Source: Acidaminobacter sp.
Lineage (GTDB): Bacteria; Bacillota_A; Clostridia; Peptostreptococcales; Acidaminobacteraceae
Length of the DNA: 64,000 bases
Direction of reading: 5' to 3'
Assembly: GCA_009881125.1 (NCBI GenBank)
Contig: WXFH01000048.1
Location: 55,163 to 119,162, forward strand
In this document: positions 36,999 through 44,643 of the stretch, in pieces
Position numbering within the stretch: the stretch's first letter is position 1
How the letters are laid out: every line of letters starts with the position of its first letter
The notes under the pieces: generated by a model
Database searches by the model: none
What the model was told of the DNA's origin: nothing
What the model saw: the letters and a program-made list of their open reading frames with translations, nothing else
Program-made: the position numbers and the translations under genes

Positions 36999-37496
36999 TT
37001 GAAACTATACGAAGCATGGGAAGCGCTCGCCGCACAAGAGCGCAGCGAAAAGGAGCATCAGTCCTTCTGGCAGGAGTACCTCCTCAAGGAGCAGCACAAC
37101 TACGAAAAAATGCTGGGCGAAAAGAACACCAAGCTCACAGGCACTATTGCGGAACTCGCAGAAGCAAACGACATGGATGCCGTTACTTTTGCCGGCTTCC
37201 TGGACGGGATCAATACAAGTCTCGTCGAGGCTGTCACTTTAGAGGATCTGGAAGAAACCACTGCCATTGATGCAGAAGTGGATTTCGAAAAACTCTACTT
37301 CAACATGCTCGACGCAAAGGCAGAATGGCTCTATAATTTGCCAGCATGGGAAGAGATCCTGTCCGAAGAGGAGCGCAAGGAGATCAAAAAAGAGTTCAAC
37401 AAGTCGAAAACTGTGGTCAAAGATGCCAAAATTGGCAGAAATGATCCTTGCCCATGCGGCAGCGGAAAGAAATACAAAAAGTGCTGCGGCGCATAG
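36999..37496 (+). CDS. SEC-C metal-binding motif protein
   Basis: 165 residues from a TTG at 36999 with AAGGGAG eight bases upstream; an in-frame TTG at 36981 lacks a ribosome site. The body is helical, acidic and without other known domains. The C-terminus is a SEC-C zinc motif, [20 protein letters not shown], as at the tail of SecA. Homologues in clostridia are uncharacterised; the motif may contact SecB-like partners or ribosomes. Monocistronic, ending in a strong terminator. Confidence 0.85.
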   Translation: MKLYEAWEALAAQERSEKEHQSFWQEYLLKEQHNYEKMLGEKNTKLTGTIAELAEANDMDAVTFAGFLDGINTSLVEAVTLEDLEETTAIDAEVDFEKLYFNMLDAKAEWLYNLPAWEEILSEEERKEIKKEFNKSKTVVKDAKIGRNDPCPCGSGKKYKKCCGA

Positions 37497-37528
37497 CCCT
37501 TTAGCGCTTATAGTCTCTAAAAGATTAA

Positions 37529-37583
37529 GTGACCTTGGTAAGACCGGCTAATAACTGCCATTCTTATCAAGGTCACTTTTTTT
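37529..37583 (+). terminator. Terminator of the SEC-C gene
   Basis: GTGACCTTG and TAAGA pair with TCTTA and CAAGGTCAC; seven T residues follow on the plus strand. Confidence 0.9.
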
Positions 37584-37590
37584 CAAAGTT

Positions 37591-37637
37591 GGAAGGAAGC
37601 CTGAGTCGATAGGCATCAGCCGCAGACACCGGTTTCC
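37591..37637. repeat. Dispersed palindromic element, copy C
   Basis: GGAA..TTCC ends with the core GAGTCGATAGGCATCAGCCG shared with copies A and B. It lies directly past the mscS stop. Confidence 0.7.
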
Positions 37638-37644
37638 GCTTAAA

Positions 37645-38751
37645 TTATTTTGCCGCCTCAGCTGTCTCCATGTAGATGCTGAGACTTGGAAATGCCGGCG
37701 ATGTGCCGACTTCTTTCATGATTTTCATGACACTCAGCTGAATCCTCTCCCTGATTTCAAAAAAGAGGGCCAGATCGTTGGTGTTGATAAAGCAGTTCAC
37801 TAGAACATCCAAACTGCTGGCGCCAAATTGATCGAAGCGAACAATCCGTCCATCCTGCAACACCATGTCCTCAGTGTCAAAATAGCTGAGGATCCTGTCT
37901 CTGAGGTTTTCAAGATCCTCAGGCCCGGCATCATAGGTCACGCCCAAAGTAAACCTGAGGCGTCGGATTCCCCTGCGTGTGAAGTTTGAGATAGGATTGT
38001 TGGCCATAATGGAATTGGGCACCACGACGACTTCTTTCGTCGCCGTTCTGATTCTCGTGCTGCGGAAAGACAATTCCTCGACTTCACCTTCTACGCCGCT
38101 GCAGGAGATCCATTCCCCAATGTCATACGGCCTGTCCATGATCAGCGTCATCCCCGCGATCATATTGCCCAGCGTGTCTTTGGCCGCCATGGCAAAGGCA
38201 AGGCCCGCAATGCCCAGTCCGGCAATAAAGCCGTTGACGTCAAAGAATTCACTCGCCGCCATGCCAATAGCCAGTACCATGATCAGCGTTCGAATCACTT
38301 TGACCGTCAGCTGCTTCACGAGTACGGTTGAACCGAGATTCAAGCGATCGTCCAACTTGAAGAGCACGCTCGAATAAACCCTGTCCAGATTGTAAAAACC
38401 TGTTGCCATGGTTAAGATCACGACCACACGCATGAGTTTGTCCACAAATCCGGAAGCCGCAGCCAGCGGGAGATACTGGATCATCAAATACTTATAAGCC
38501 AGGTAGAGGCCTAAAAAAACAAACAGATACTTCAACGGTTTTTCAAATGCTTTTACTATAGACTCATAAACCTCGCTATCCATCTTTTTCGCCACGACCC
38601 GCAAAAGCTTGAACAGCAGTTTCTCAAGCAGTCTATGACCCGCCACAAAAACTAGGACAATGCCCGCAGCGATCAGCGCGTTCCACCCTATTGAGGGCAG
38701 ACCCGTACCCATGCCAAACGCGGCAGACAAAGCGGCTGCGACTTCAATCAT
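37645..38751 (-). CDS. MscS family small-conductance mechanosensitive channel
   Basis: 368 residues. Three to five membrane segments; the pore helix is the alanine/glycine-rich GFIAGLGIAGLAFAMAAKDTLGN near residue 180, followed by the beta domain with MTLIMDRPYDIGEWI and VVVPNSIMANNPISNFTRR. Releases solutes on osmotic downshift. Its ATG comes two bases after the YhaM stop, whose GAGGAGG codons serve as the ribosome site. Confidence 0.93.
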   Translation of the reverse strand: MIEVAAALSAAFGMGTGLPSIGWNALIAAGIVLVFVAGHRLLEKLLFKLLRVVAKKMDSEVYESIVKAFEKPLKYLFVFLGLYLAYKYLMIQYLPLAAASGFVDKLMRVVVILTMATGFYNLDRVYSSVLFKLDDRLNLGSTVLVKQLTVKVIRTLIMVLAIGMAASEFFDVNGFIAGLGIAGLAFAMAAKDTLGNMIAGMTLIMDRPYDIGEWISCSGVEGEVEELSFRSTRIRTATKEVVVVPNSIMANNPISNFTRRGIRRLRFTLGVTYDAGPEDLENLRDRILSYFDTEDMVLQDGRIVRFDQFGASSLDVLVNCFINTNDLALFFEIRERIQLSVMKIMKEVGTSPAFPSLSIYMETAEAAK

Positions 38752-38753
38752 GC

Positions 38754-39725
38754 TTACTCTTCCTCCTCAATTGCATAGGATGGCTTATAGACTCTCCTGT
38801 AGTCAATGGATTGAACTCCGTCACTGAAAGTTCCCGGCGCAATGCCGTCAACAGCCTTGGCCATGTCGTACATACGTGCGTCGATCATATCCAGATAATG
38901 AAGAAGCTCTCCTTCAGGTATACTCGGCTTTTTAGGACTGCCATACTCAGGCTCATAATGATGCGTCAAAATTAAATGCTGCAGCAGCAGAGAAATTTCA
39001 CGTTCAAGTCCAATCTCCTCGGCCAGGTTATCAATAGTCTTGATGCCCATGATAATGTGCCCCAGAACTTGGCCTTCAAAGGAATACGAACTGACAATCC
39101 CGAGCTCATCCGCCTCCATCTCATTGATCTTCTCAATGTCATGAAGAATTACACCGGCGTACAGGAGATCCTTGTCCAGATTCCCATAGATCCCACAGAG
39201 GACTTTTGCGCTTCTGAGCATTCTGAGCACATGATACAACAGCCCTGATCGAATGGAGTGATGATGTTTCTTGGCGGCAGGATAAATTTCAAATTTGTCT
39301 GCATACAGCCCTATAATTCGCTCCACGAGTTCGCGCAGCTTCTCTTTTTCAATTTCAGCGATATAGCCCCAAAGCTCCTGCATCATGGCCGCACTGGATT
39401 CAGGCGCGCTCTGGACGAGCATCTCCACTTTGACCTCGTCGGCCGGCTCACTGAGCCGCATCTTGGTCACCTTCATCTGAAGAGAACTCTGCCAGCTCGT
39501 CACGGTGCCACGAATTTTGACGACATCCCCCGCCTTGAACATGCCGACCAAATCTTCCGGCAAGTCCCAGTACTTTGAGTTGATTTCTCCGGAACTGTCA
39601 GAAATCGTAAAATCCAGATATTTTTTGTTGTTGGTTGATGTCTTCAGATTCAGACTCCTGATTAGGAAAAATCCCTGGATTTCCTCACCGGCCTCAAAGT
39701 TTCTAATCGTTTTCTCACTCATCAC
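38754..39725 (-). CDS. yhaM: 3'-5' exoribonuclease YhaM family
   Basis: 323 residues. An OB-fold nucleic-acid-binding domain (about 15-95, with YLDFTISDSSGEINSKYWD) is followed by an HD domain (about 155-290) with HHHSIRSGLLYHVLRML, VILHDIEKI and LILTHHYEPEYGSP, the metal ligands. YhaM trims RNA and DNA from the 3' end. Coupled to mscS downstream. Confidence 0.92.
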   Translation of the reverse strand: MMSEKTIRNFEAGEEIQGFFLIRSLNLKTSTNNKKYLDFTISDSSGEINSKYWDLPEDLVGMFKAGDVVKIRGTVTSWQSSLQMKVTKMRLSEPADEVKVEMLVQSAPESSAAMMQELWGYIAEIEKEKLRELVERIIGLYADKFEIYPAAKKHHHSIRSGLLYHVLRMLRSAKVLCGIYGNLDKDLLYAGVILHDIEKINEMEADELGIVSSYSFEGQVLGHIIMGIKTIDNLAEEIGLEREISLLLQHLILTHHYEPEYGSPKKPSIPEGELLHYLDMIDARMYDMAKAVDGIAPGTFSDGVQSIDYRRVYKPSYAIEEEE

Positions 39726-39760
39726 AATCCTCCCGGATCCTTAAACAAATAGTTATTACG

Positions 39761-39848
39761 CCGGTGTTTAAAGCTTTGAAGGCTTTCTCGTCAAACAGAT
39801 GACTTTGAAGCACTTCAACCATTTTCAATTTAACTGCTTAAACACCGG
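39761..39848. promoter_or_regulatory. Long inverted repeat upstream of yhaM
   Basis: CCGGTGTTTAAAGC at 39761 faces GCTTAAACACCGG at 39836, a 13-bp stem with one bulged A enclosing about 60 bases that hold a smaller TTGAAG/CTTCAA hairpin. It sits in the yhaM leader, just after the ppiC terminator. Confidence 0.55.
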
Positions 39849-39855
39849 AGCAACA

Positions 39856-39882
39856 GGAACCCCTGTTTTAGACAGGGGTTCC
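39856..39882 (-). terminator. Hairpin after ppiC
   Basis: Perfect 10-bp stem GGAACCCCTG/CAGGGGTTCC with a 7-base loop, ten bases past the ppiC stop. The T tail on the minus strand is weak (TGTTGCT). Confidence 0.7.
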
Positions 39883-39891
39883 ACAAGTGGT

Positions 39892-40632
39892 CTATTTTCG
39901 CTCTATTGGATACGATGCCTTGAGCGCATTCACATGATTCATATAAACACTGGACTGCTTTCTCATGACCAATTCACGGTGAAGATCATCTCTGACCTCT
40001 TCGAGTGACATTCTTCCCACTTCATCCCTCTCAGTCACTTCAATCAAGTGGTATCCAAATTGAGTCTGGACCGGTGCGCTCAGCTCGCCAATCGCAAGTG
40101 TAAATGCTGCCTCTTCAAACTCAGGCACCATCTGGCCCTTGCCAAACTTGCCAAGGTCGCCGCCCTGTTCTTTGGAAGGACACATGGAGTGCGCTTTTGC
40201 CGCATCAGCAAAATCTTGTCCGTTCTTTATGGAAGCCGCGATTTCCTCAGCTGATTCAAGTGACGGAACGAGGATATGTCTCGCACGAACGCCGCCTTCT
40301 GTCTCAAATGCTTTTGGATTCTCGTTGTAGAACGCCTGAAGCTCCTCTTCGCTCACTTCAACAGCATCCAGGAGATTTCGGATGGCAAAACGCTTAAGAA
40401 GATTCGCTTTTTCGCGTTCAACCTCTTCCAGAAATGCCGGCGACTGGTCAAGCTTCTGATTCAAAGCTTCTGCATAGAACAACTCCTGGTGGATCAATTC
40501 GTCCACGAGGCGCGATTCACCTTCAGGTCCCTGAAAATTTGCGGCCTGCGGCCCTATCTGCATTTTGAGTTCTTCTACGTCCTGACGCGTGATTTCACGT
40601 CCGGCTACGATGGCGAGTACTTGATTTTGCAT
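39892..40632 (-). CDS. PpiC-type (parvulin) peptidyl-prolyl isomerase
   Basis: 246 residues. N-terminal SurA-like helical chaperone part, then a parvulin domain (about 115-205) with ARHILVPSLESAEEIA, GGDLGKFGKGQMVPEFE and TQFGYHLIEV. No signal peptide or lipobox is present, so unlike PrsA it should act in the cytoplasm. It may assist folding of new proteins. The ATG at 40632 has AAAGGAGATT upstream. Confidence 0.9.
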   Translation of the reverse strand: MQNQVLAIVAGREITRQDVEELKMQIGPQAANFQGPEGESRLVDELIHQELFYAEALNQKLDQSPAFLEEVEREKANLLKRFAIRNLLDAVEVSEEELQAFYNENPKAFETEGGVRARHILVPSLESAEEIAASIKNGQDFADAAKAHSMCPSKEQGGDLGKFGKGQMVPEFEEAAFTLAIGELSAPVQTQFGYHLIEVTERDEVGRMSLEEVRDDLHRELVMRKQSSVYMNHVNALKASYPIERK

Positions 40633-40671
40633 GATGAATCTCCTTTTCTGTAAATGAATTTGTTGTGTTGA

Positions 40672-41211
40672 CTACTTTTGGAGCATTTCCTTCAACTTGG
40701 CGAACAGGAATTCTTTGAGGGGCATGTCCTCAATTTCCGGGCCGTTTCCATCTATAACCCCTGCAATTTTGAAGAAGTTGACATAGAGATGATTCCCGGC
40801 TTTGTAAACCGTATCTATGTGACCCGGAAGAAAAACGACATCCAGCTGCTCAATAGTTTCATCAGTTTCCAGAGCTGGAACCAAATAATCCAGATTAAGC
40901 GTTTTCACAGAAGCTGCCATAGCCTCCATAACGCCAAGATCTTCCATCATCCACATTTGGTTGTTCCAGAAACGGCCTTCAGCTTTTGTCTCCGGTTTGA
41001 AGATCTCGCGGTTGGAAATAGCGCTGAGTACCTTTCTTGCGCTTTCTTCGGTAAAATCACTGCCATAAAGCGGTTTCATCAGCGGGCTTGAAACCGTGGC
41101 AATAATGAAGGGCTCGCCAACTTTTTGTTTTTCACTTGTTGCTTTCCAATAATAAATCATGCTTTCTATCATCTCAAGATTTATTTTGATTGAATTAACC
41201 AATTTTTCCAC
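40672..41211 (-). CDS. Conserved protein of unknown function
   Basis: 179 residues, soluble, slightly acidic. I recognise no catalytic motif or named family with certainty. Hydrophobic strands such as PFIIATVSSPLMKPLYG and QLDVVFLPGHIDTVYKAGNHLYVNFFK suggest an alpha/beta fold. AGGAGTGG precedes the ATG. It stands 40 bases ahead of ppiC in the same direction and may be cotranscribed. Confidence 0.6.
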   Translation of the reverse strand: MEKLVNSIKINLEMIESMIYYWKATSEKQKVGEPFIIATVSSPLMKPLYGSDFTEESARKVLSAISNREIFKPETKAEGRFWNNQMWMMEDLGVMEAMAASVKTLNLDYLVPALETDETIEQLDVVFLPGHIDTVYKAGNHLYVNFFKIAGVIDGNGPEIEDMPLKEFLFAKLKEMLQK

Positions 41212-41337
41212 TCCTCTTAATTGATGTATTGTTTTTTATTATATCCATTTTTTTAGTAATTGTGAACGCAATTTGCTAAGTTAAACTAAAGATTGTGAAA
41301 ATCATCGCTAAAATTTGCAATTTATTCTGCAACTATC

Positions 41338-41367
41338 TTTACAACCTATAAAATAACATTGTATAAT
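41338..41367 (+). promoter_or_regulatory. Promoter of the lysine riboswitch/lysA transcript
   Basis: TTTACA (41338-41343) and TATAAT (41362-41367) with an 18-base spacer, about 30 bases upstream of the riboswitch. Confidence 0.75.
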
Positions 41368-41397
41368 TATGAAAATTTGAATCGATTAAACAGATAG

Positions 41398-41620
41398 TGC
41401 GTGCCAGAGGCCGCGGTGAACAAGAGTACGGAAGACGTCATTAAAAGCGGCTCCGGAAAGGGAACACTGCCGAAGCGTCCTTGCTGGGGTCATGCTGAAC
41501 AAGCATGGCACTGTCTGTCGGAAGCAACCCGGCTTCCGACAGGCGAGCTGACACGCGCGGGGTAAAAGTATCGTCATGCGCATAATCCGCAGCCGAGTCT
41601 TTTACTCTGGCTGTTTTTTT
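41398..41620 (+). ncRNA. Lysine riboswitch (L box) with terminator
   Basis: The aptamer runs from GCGTG (41399) to CACGC (41552), forming helix P1. The L-box landmarks are in order: AGAGG near 41406, AAGAGTA near 41421, GGAAAGGGAA and GCCGAAG near 41455-41475, and TGCTGGGG near 41483. The expression platform ends with AGCCGAGT/ACTCTGGCT and seven T residues (41591-41620). When lysine binds, transcription should stop before lysA. Confidence 0.92.
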
Positions 41621-41651
41621 GTACCCTGAACCCTATATGAGGAGGACCATC

Positions 41652-42947
41652 ATGAGACTACTGGGGACCATGCGCGTCAACGACATGGACAATTTGGAAA
41701 TTGGCGGCTGTGATGCCGTCATTCTAGCCAAGAAGTACGGTACGCCACTCTACGTGTTTGATACCGCATTGATTCGCAATAACTGCGAAACCTATCTGAA
41801 AACTTTTAAATCCACAAAGACCGAAACTGAGGTTATTTACGCCTCCAAGGCATTTCTGACGCTGGCCATGTGTCGTCTGATCAAGGAAGCGGGTCTGTCC
41901 CTGGATGTCGTGTCAGGCGGCGAGCTCTTCACTGCCATGAAAGCTGAATTCCCGCCGGAAAGACTCTACTTTCACGGCAATGGCAAAACTGTCGAAGAAT
42001 TGATTACAGCACTTCAATACAACGTGGGAACCATCGTCGTCGACAATGAATTTGAGATTGAAATGCTTCAGTACCTCTGCGCAGAGCTGGACAAGCGCGT
42101 CAAGGTCCTCCTCAGAGTCAATCCCGGGATTGAGGCACATACTCATGCCTATATCCAAACGGCTAATAACGACTCCAAATTTGGCATTTCCATATTTTCC
42201 GATAACATCTATGACCTCATCCGAGCCATCCACGAAAGCTACTATCTCGATCTTCGCGGCTTCCACTACCATATTGGCTCACAAATCCTGGATCATACAA
42301 GTTTTGTAAAAGCTATTGAGTCCATGGTCGGATTTATCGACAAGGTCCGCACAGACAGCGGCTACGAAACCAAAGAGCTCAATATGGGCGGCGGCTTTGG
42401 CGTCTACTACTCAGAGCACGATAACGATCTTGATCTTCAGCAAACACTGACCTCCATGGTTGAAGCTGTTGAGACCGAGTGTAAATCAAGGCGCTTCCCT
42501 ATTCCTAAACTGCTGATCGAGCCCGGTCGCAGCATTGTCGCGAACGCCGGAACAACGCTTTATAAAGTCACCGCTACCAAGGAAACCTATGGCGGCAGAA
42601 AATTTGTCTTTGTCGACGGCGGCATGACCGACAACCCACGAACCGCTCTGTACGACGCGATCTATGAGGCAGCCCTGGCCAACCGTATGAAAGACGAGCC
42701 GGACACGACCTTTACGATTGGAGGCAAATGCTGCGAATCCGGCGACATTTTGATCAAATCCATCCAGCTGCCTTATCCTAAACAGAACGACATCCTTGCG
42801 GTTGCCTCAACAGGCGCCTATAATTACAGCATGGCCAGCAATTATAACCGGATCAGAAAGCCGGCAGTCGTCTTCGTCGAAAATGGAAAGTCCAAGGTTG
42901 TCGTCAAGCGCGAAACCTACGAGGACATCCTAAGAAATGACCTATGA
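41652..42947 (+). CDS. lysA: Diaminopimelate decarboxylase
   Basis: 431 residues from ATG 41652 with GAGGAGG six bases upstream; an in-frame ATG at 41619 lies in the terminator and is discounted. Last step of lysine synthesis, removing carbon dioxide from meso-diaminopimelate. The PLP lysine is in VIYASKAFLT, the phosphate-binding glycines in NMGGGFGVYY, and the substrate residues in EPGRSIVANAG and CCESGDIL. Controlled by the lysine riboswitch. Overlaps the aspartokinase ORF region by four bases. Confidence 0.95.
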   Translation: MRLLGTMRVNDMDNLEIGGCDAVILAKKYGTPLYVFDTALIRNNCETYLKTFKSTKTETEVIYASKAFLTLAMCRLIKEAGLSLDVVSGGELFTAMKAEFPPERLYFHGNGKTVEELITALQYNVGTIVVDNEFEIEMLQYLCAELDKRVKVLLRVNPGIEAHTHAYIQTANNDSKFGISIFSDNIYDLIRAIHESYYLDLRGFHYHIGSQILDHTSFVKAIESMVGFIDKVRTDSGYETKELNMGGGFGVYYSEHDNDLDLQQTLTSMVEAVETECKSRRFPIPKLLIEPGRSIVANAGTTLYKVTATKETYGGRKFVFVDGGMTDNPRTALYDAIYEAALANRMKDEPDTTFTIGGKCCESGDILIKSIQLPYPKQNDILAVASTGAYNYSMASNYNRIRKPAVVFVENGKSKVVVKRETYEDILRNDL

Positions 42948-42964
42948 TAAGGAGCGTCGACCAA

Positions 42965-44170
42965 ATGAATCCTTATGTTTTGAAATATGGCGGTACCTCC
43001 GTCGAAACAATCGACCAGATCAAGGCAGTCGCCAAGCGTCTTGCTGAAAGAAAAAAAATGGGACAGGATCTCGTTGTCGTCTTGTCGGCCATGGGACAAA
43101 CCACAGATCAGCTCTTGGAAATGGCTTCATCCATCAGCGAAACTCCTGACAAGAGAGAAGTAGATCTGCTCCTCGCCACCGGCGAACAGGTTTCGGTCGC
43201 CCTCCTCAGTATTGCCCTTAAATCGCTGGGTGTCAGCTCTGTTGGCCTCACCGGCCGTCAGGCAGGTATTTTCACAGATGACGTCCATACCAAAGCCCGC
43301 ATTTCCCGCATAGAAACCGACCGGATCCGCCAGCACCTTGAATCAGGCGAGATCGTCGTCGTTGCCGGCTTCCAGGGTGTGAGCGAGAATGGCGACATCA
43401 CTACCCTTGGACGCGGAGGCTCGGATACAAGCGCGGTGTCACTTGCTGCGGCCCTGGGCTGTACTTGTGAGCTCTTTACTGACGTCGACGGCATTTATAC
43501 CGTTGACCCGCGAATTTTGCCGGCAGCCAGAAAACTTCAAAGCATTTCTTATGAGGAAATGCTGGAAATGGCCAGCCGCGGCGCGAAAGTCATAGAAACC
43601 CGCGCTGTTGAATTCGCCCACAAATACAAAGTGCCTGTCATTGTCGGCCTAAGCACCGGCGACTATCCCGGCACACTGATAAAGGAGTTGGATGAATCCA
43701 TGGAAAAACGCGTGGTAACGGGAATCTCAGTGGATGAGGACTGCCTCATGGTCACTGTCAATACAGTCCCTTTCGAGTCTAAAAATATCGCCAAAATCTT
43801 TGCCGCAATCTCCGGTGAGAACATTATGGTCGACATGATCAGCCAGACTGCACCTTACAACAGCTTTGTCAATTTGACTTTTACATCGAAGATTCAAGAG
43901 CGGTTCCAAATTAAAGGGATTTTGGAAAAACTGAAACTCGAATTCCCAACGATTGACTATGTCATTGACGATTCCGTGATCAAACTCTCAGTCGTCGGCA
44001 TAGGCATGGTCAGCCAGGCCGGTGTCGCCTCCGCACTCTTCAGCCTATTTGCAGAGAACGACATTGACTTCTATCAGGTTACGACTTCAGAAATCAGCAT
44101 TTCCTATACCTTAAACGCCTATGACCGCGATAAAGCCGTTCAGATGATCGCGTCGGCTTTTGATTTGTAA
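42965..44170 (+). CDS. lysC: Aspartate kinase
   Basis: 401 residues from ATG 42965 with AAGGAG upstream; an ATG at 42944 overlapping the lysA stop is possible but lacks a site. First step of the aspartate family pathway. KYGGTSV at the N-terminus binds the phosphate; VVVAGFQGV, LGRGGSDTSAVSLAAALG and FTDVDGIYTVDPR form the active site. Two C-terminal ACT domains (about 265-400) should give feedback control. Position behind the lysine riboswitch and lysA marks it as the lysine-responsive isozyme. Confidence 0.94.
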   Translation: MNPYVLKYGGTSVETIDQIKAVAKRLAERKKMGQDLVVVLSAMGQTTDQLLEMASSISETPDKREVDLLLATGEQVSVALLSIALKSLGVSSVGLTGRQAGIFTDDVHTKARISRIETDRIRQHLESGEIVVVAGFQGVSENGDITTLGRGGSDTSAVSLAAALGCTCELFTDVDGIYTVDPRILPAARKLQSISYEEMLEMASRGAKVIETRAVEFAHKYKVPVIVGLSTGDYPGTLIKELDESMEKRVVTGISVDEDCLMVTVNTVPFESKNIAKIFAAISGENIMVDMISQTAPYNSFVNLTFTSKIQERFQIKGILEKLKLEFPTIDYVIDDSVIKLSVVGIGMVSQAGVASALFSLFAENDIDFYQVTTSEISISYTLNAYDRDKAVQMIASAFDL

Positions 44171-44187
44171 TCATAGCTGAAAAATCA

Positions 44188-44239
44188 AAGACGGTGTCAG
44201 ATGCCAATTTCCACGGAAAGAGGTGTCTGACGCCGTCTT
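44188..44239. repeat. REP-like hairpin after lysC
   Basis: AAGACGG..GTCAGA pairs with TCTGAC..CCGTCTT with a few G-T pairs. There is no T tail. Its GTGTCTGACGCC arm resembles the hairpin at 32765. Confidence 0.6.
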
Positions 44240-44252
44240 CTGCATATGAGCC

Positions 44253-44300
44253 AAAAAGAGGTGTGAAAGTGGGTCAGCCCCATTTTCACACCTCTTTTTC
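44253..44300 (+). terminator. Terminator of lysA-lysC (bidirectional)
   Basis: About 20 paired bases: AAAAAGAGGTGTGAAA against TTTTCACACCTCTTTTT, with GGG/CCC at the tip. T runs exist on both strands. Confidence 0.93.
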
Positions 44301-44333
44301 GGCTGCAAATACACAAAATACACTATCTCGCGT

Positions 44334-44600
44334 TTAAACTTCCAGCGACGACTTCCATTCCTTGATTTCAACCGTTCTTGATCCGTGAAGGCAGACCGGA
44401 TCCTGCATAACATAGCCCGAAGCCTCCTCGAAATCAGAGGCTTTGTAAATAATCAAGCCACCGCTGTGATCCGTGAATGGTCCTTTCGCGACAATGACGC
44501 CATCATCCATCAATTTGTAAATGTAGTCGAGATGTGCCTGGCGAATTTCTTCATCCAGTGCTTTATTCACCGTTTTAAAATACGCAGAGTAAAGAATCAT
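44334..44600 (-). CDS. YciI-like protein
   Basis: 88 residues. Matches the YCII-related fold: an early AHLDYI histidine near residue 22, VIVAKGPFTDHSGGLIIYKA with the conserved aspartate, and a final strand VEIKEW. Proteins of the group are small dimeric enzymes or accessory domains of unknown substrate. AGGAGGCGG lies before the ATG. Confidence 0.82.
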   Translation of the reverse strand: MILYSAYFKTVNKALDEEIRQAHLDYIYKLMDDGVIVAKGPFTDHSGGLIIYKASDFEEASGYVMQDPVCLHGSRTVEIKEWKSSLEV

Positions 44601-44643
44601 AAGCCGCCTCCTAAGTGTTTTTCACAGTTTAGCACATTCCACT

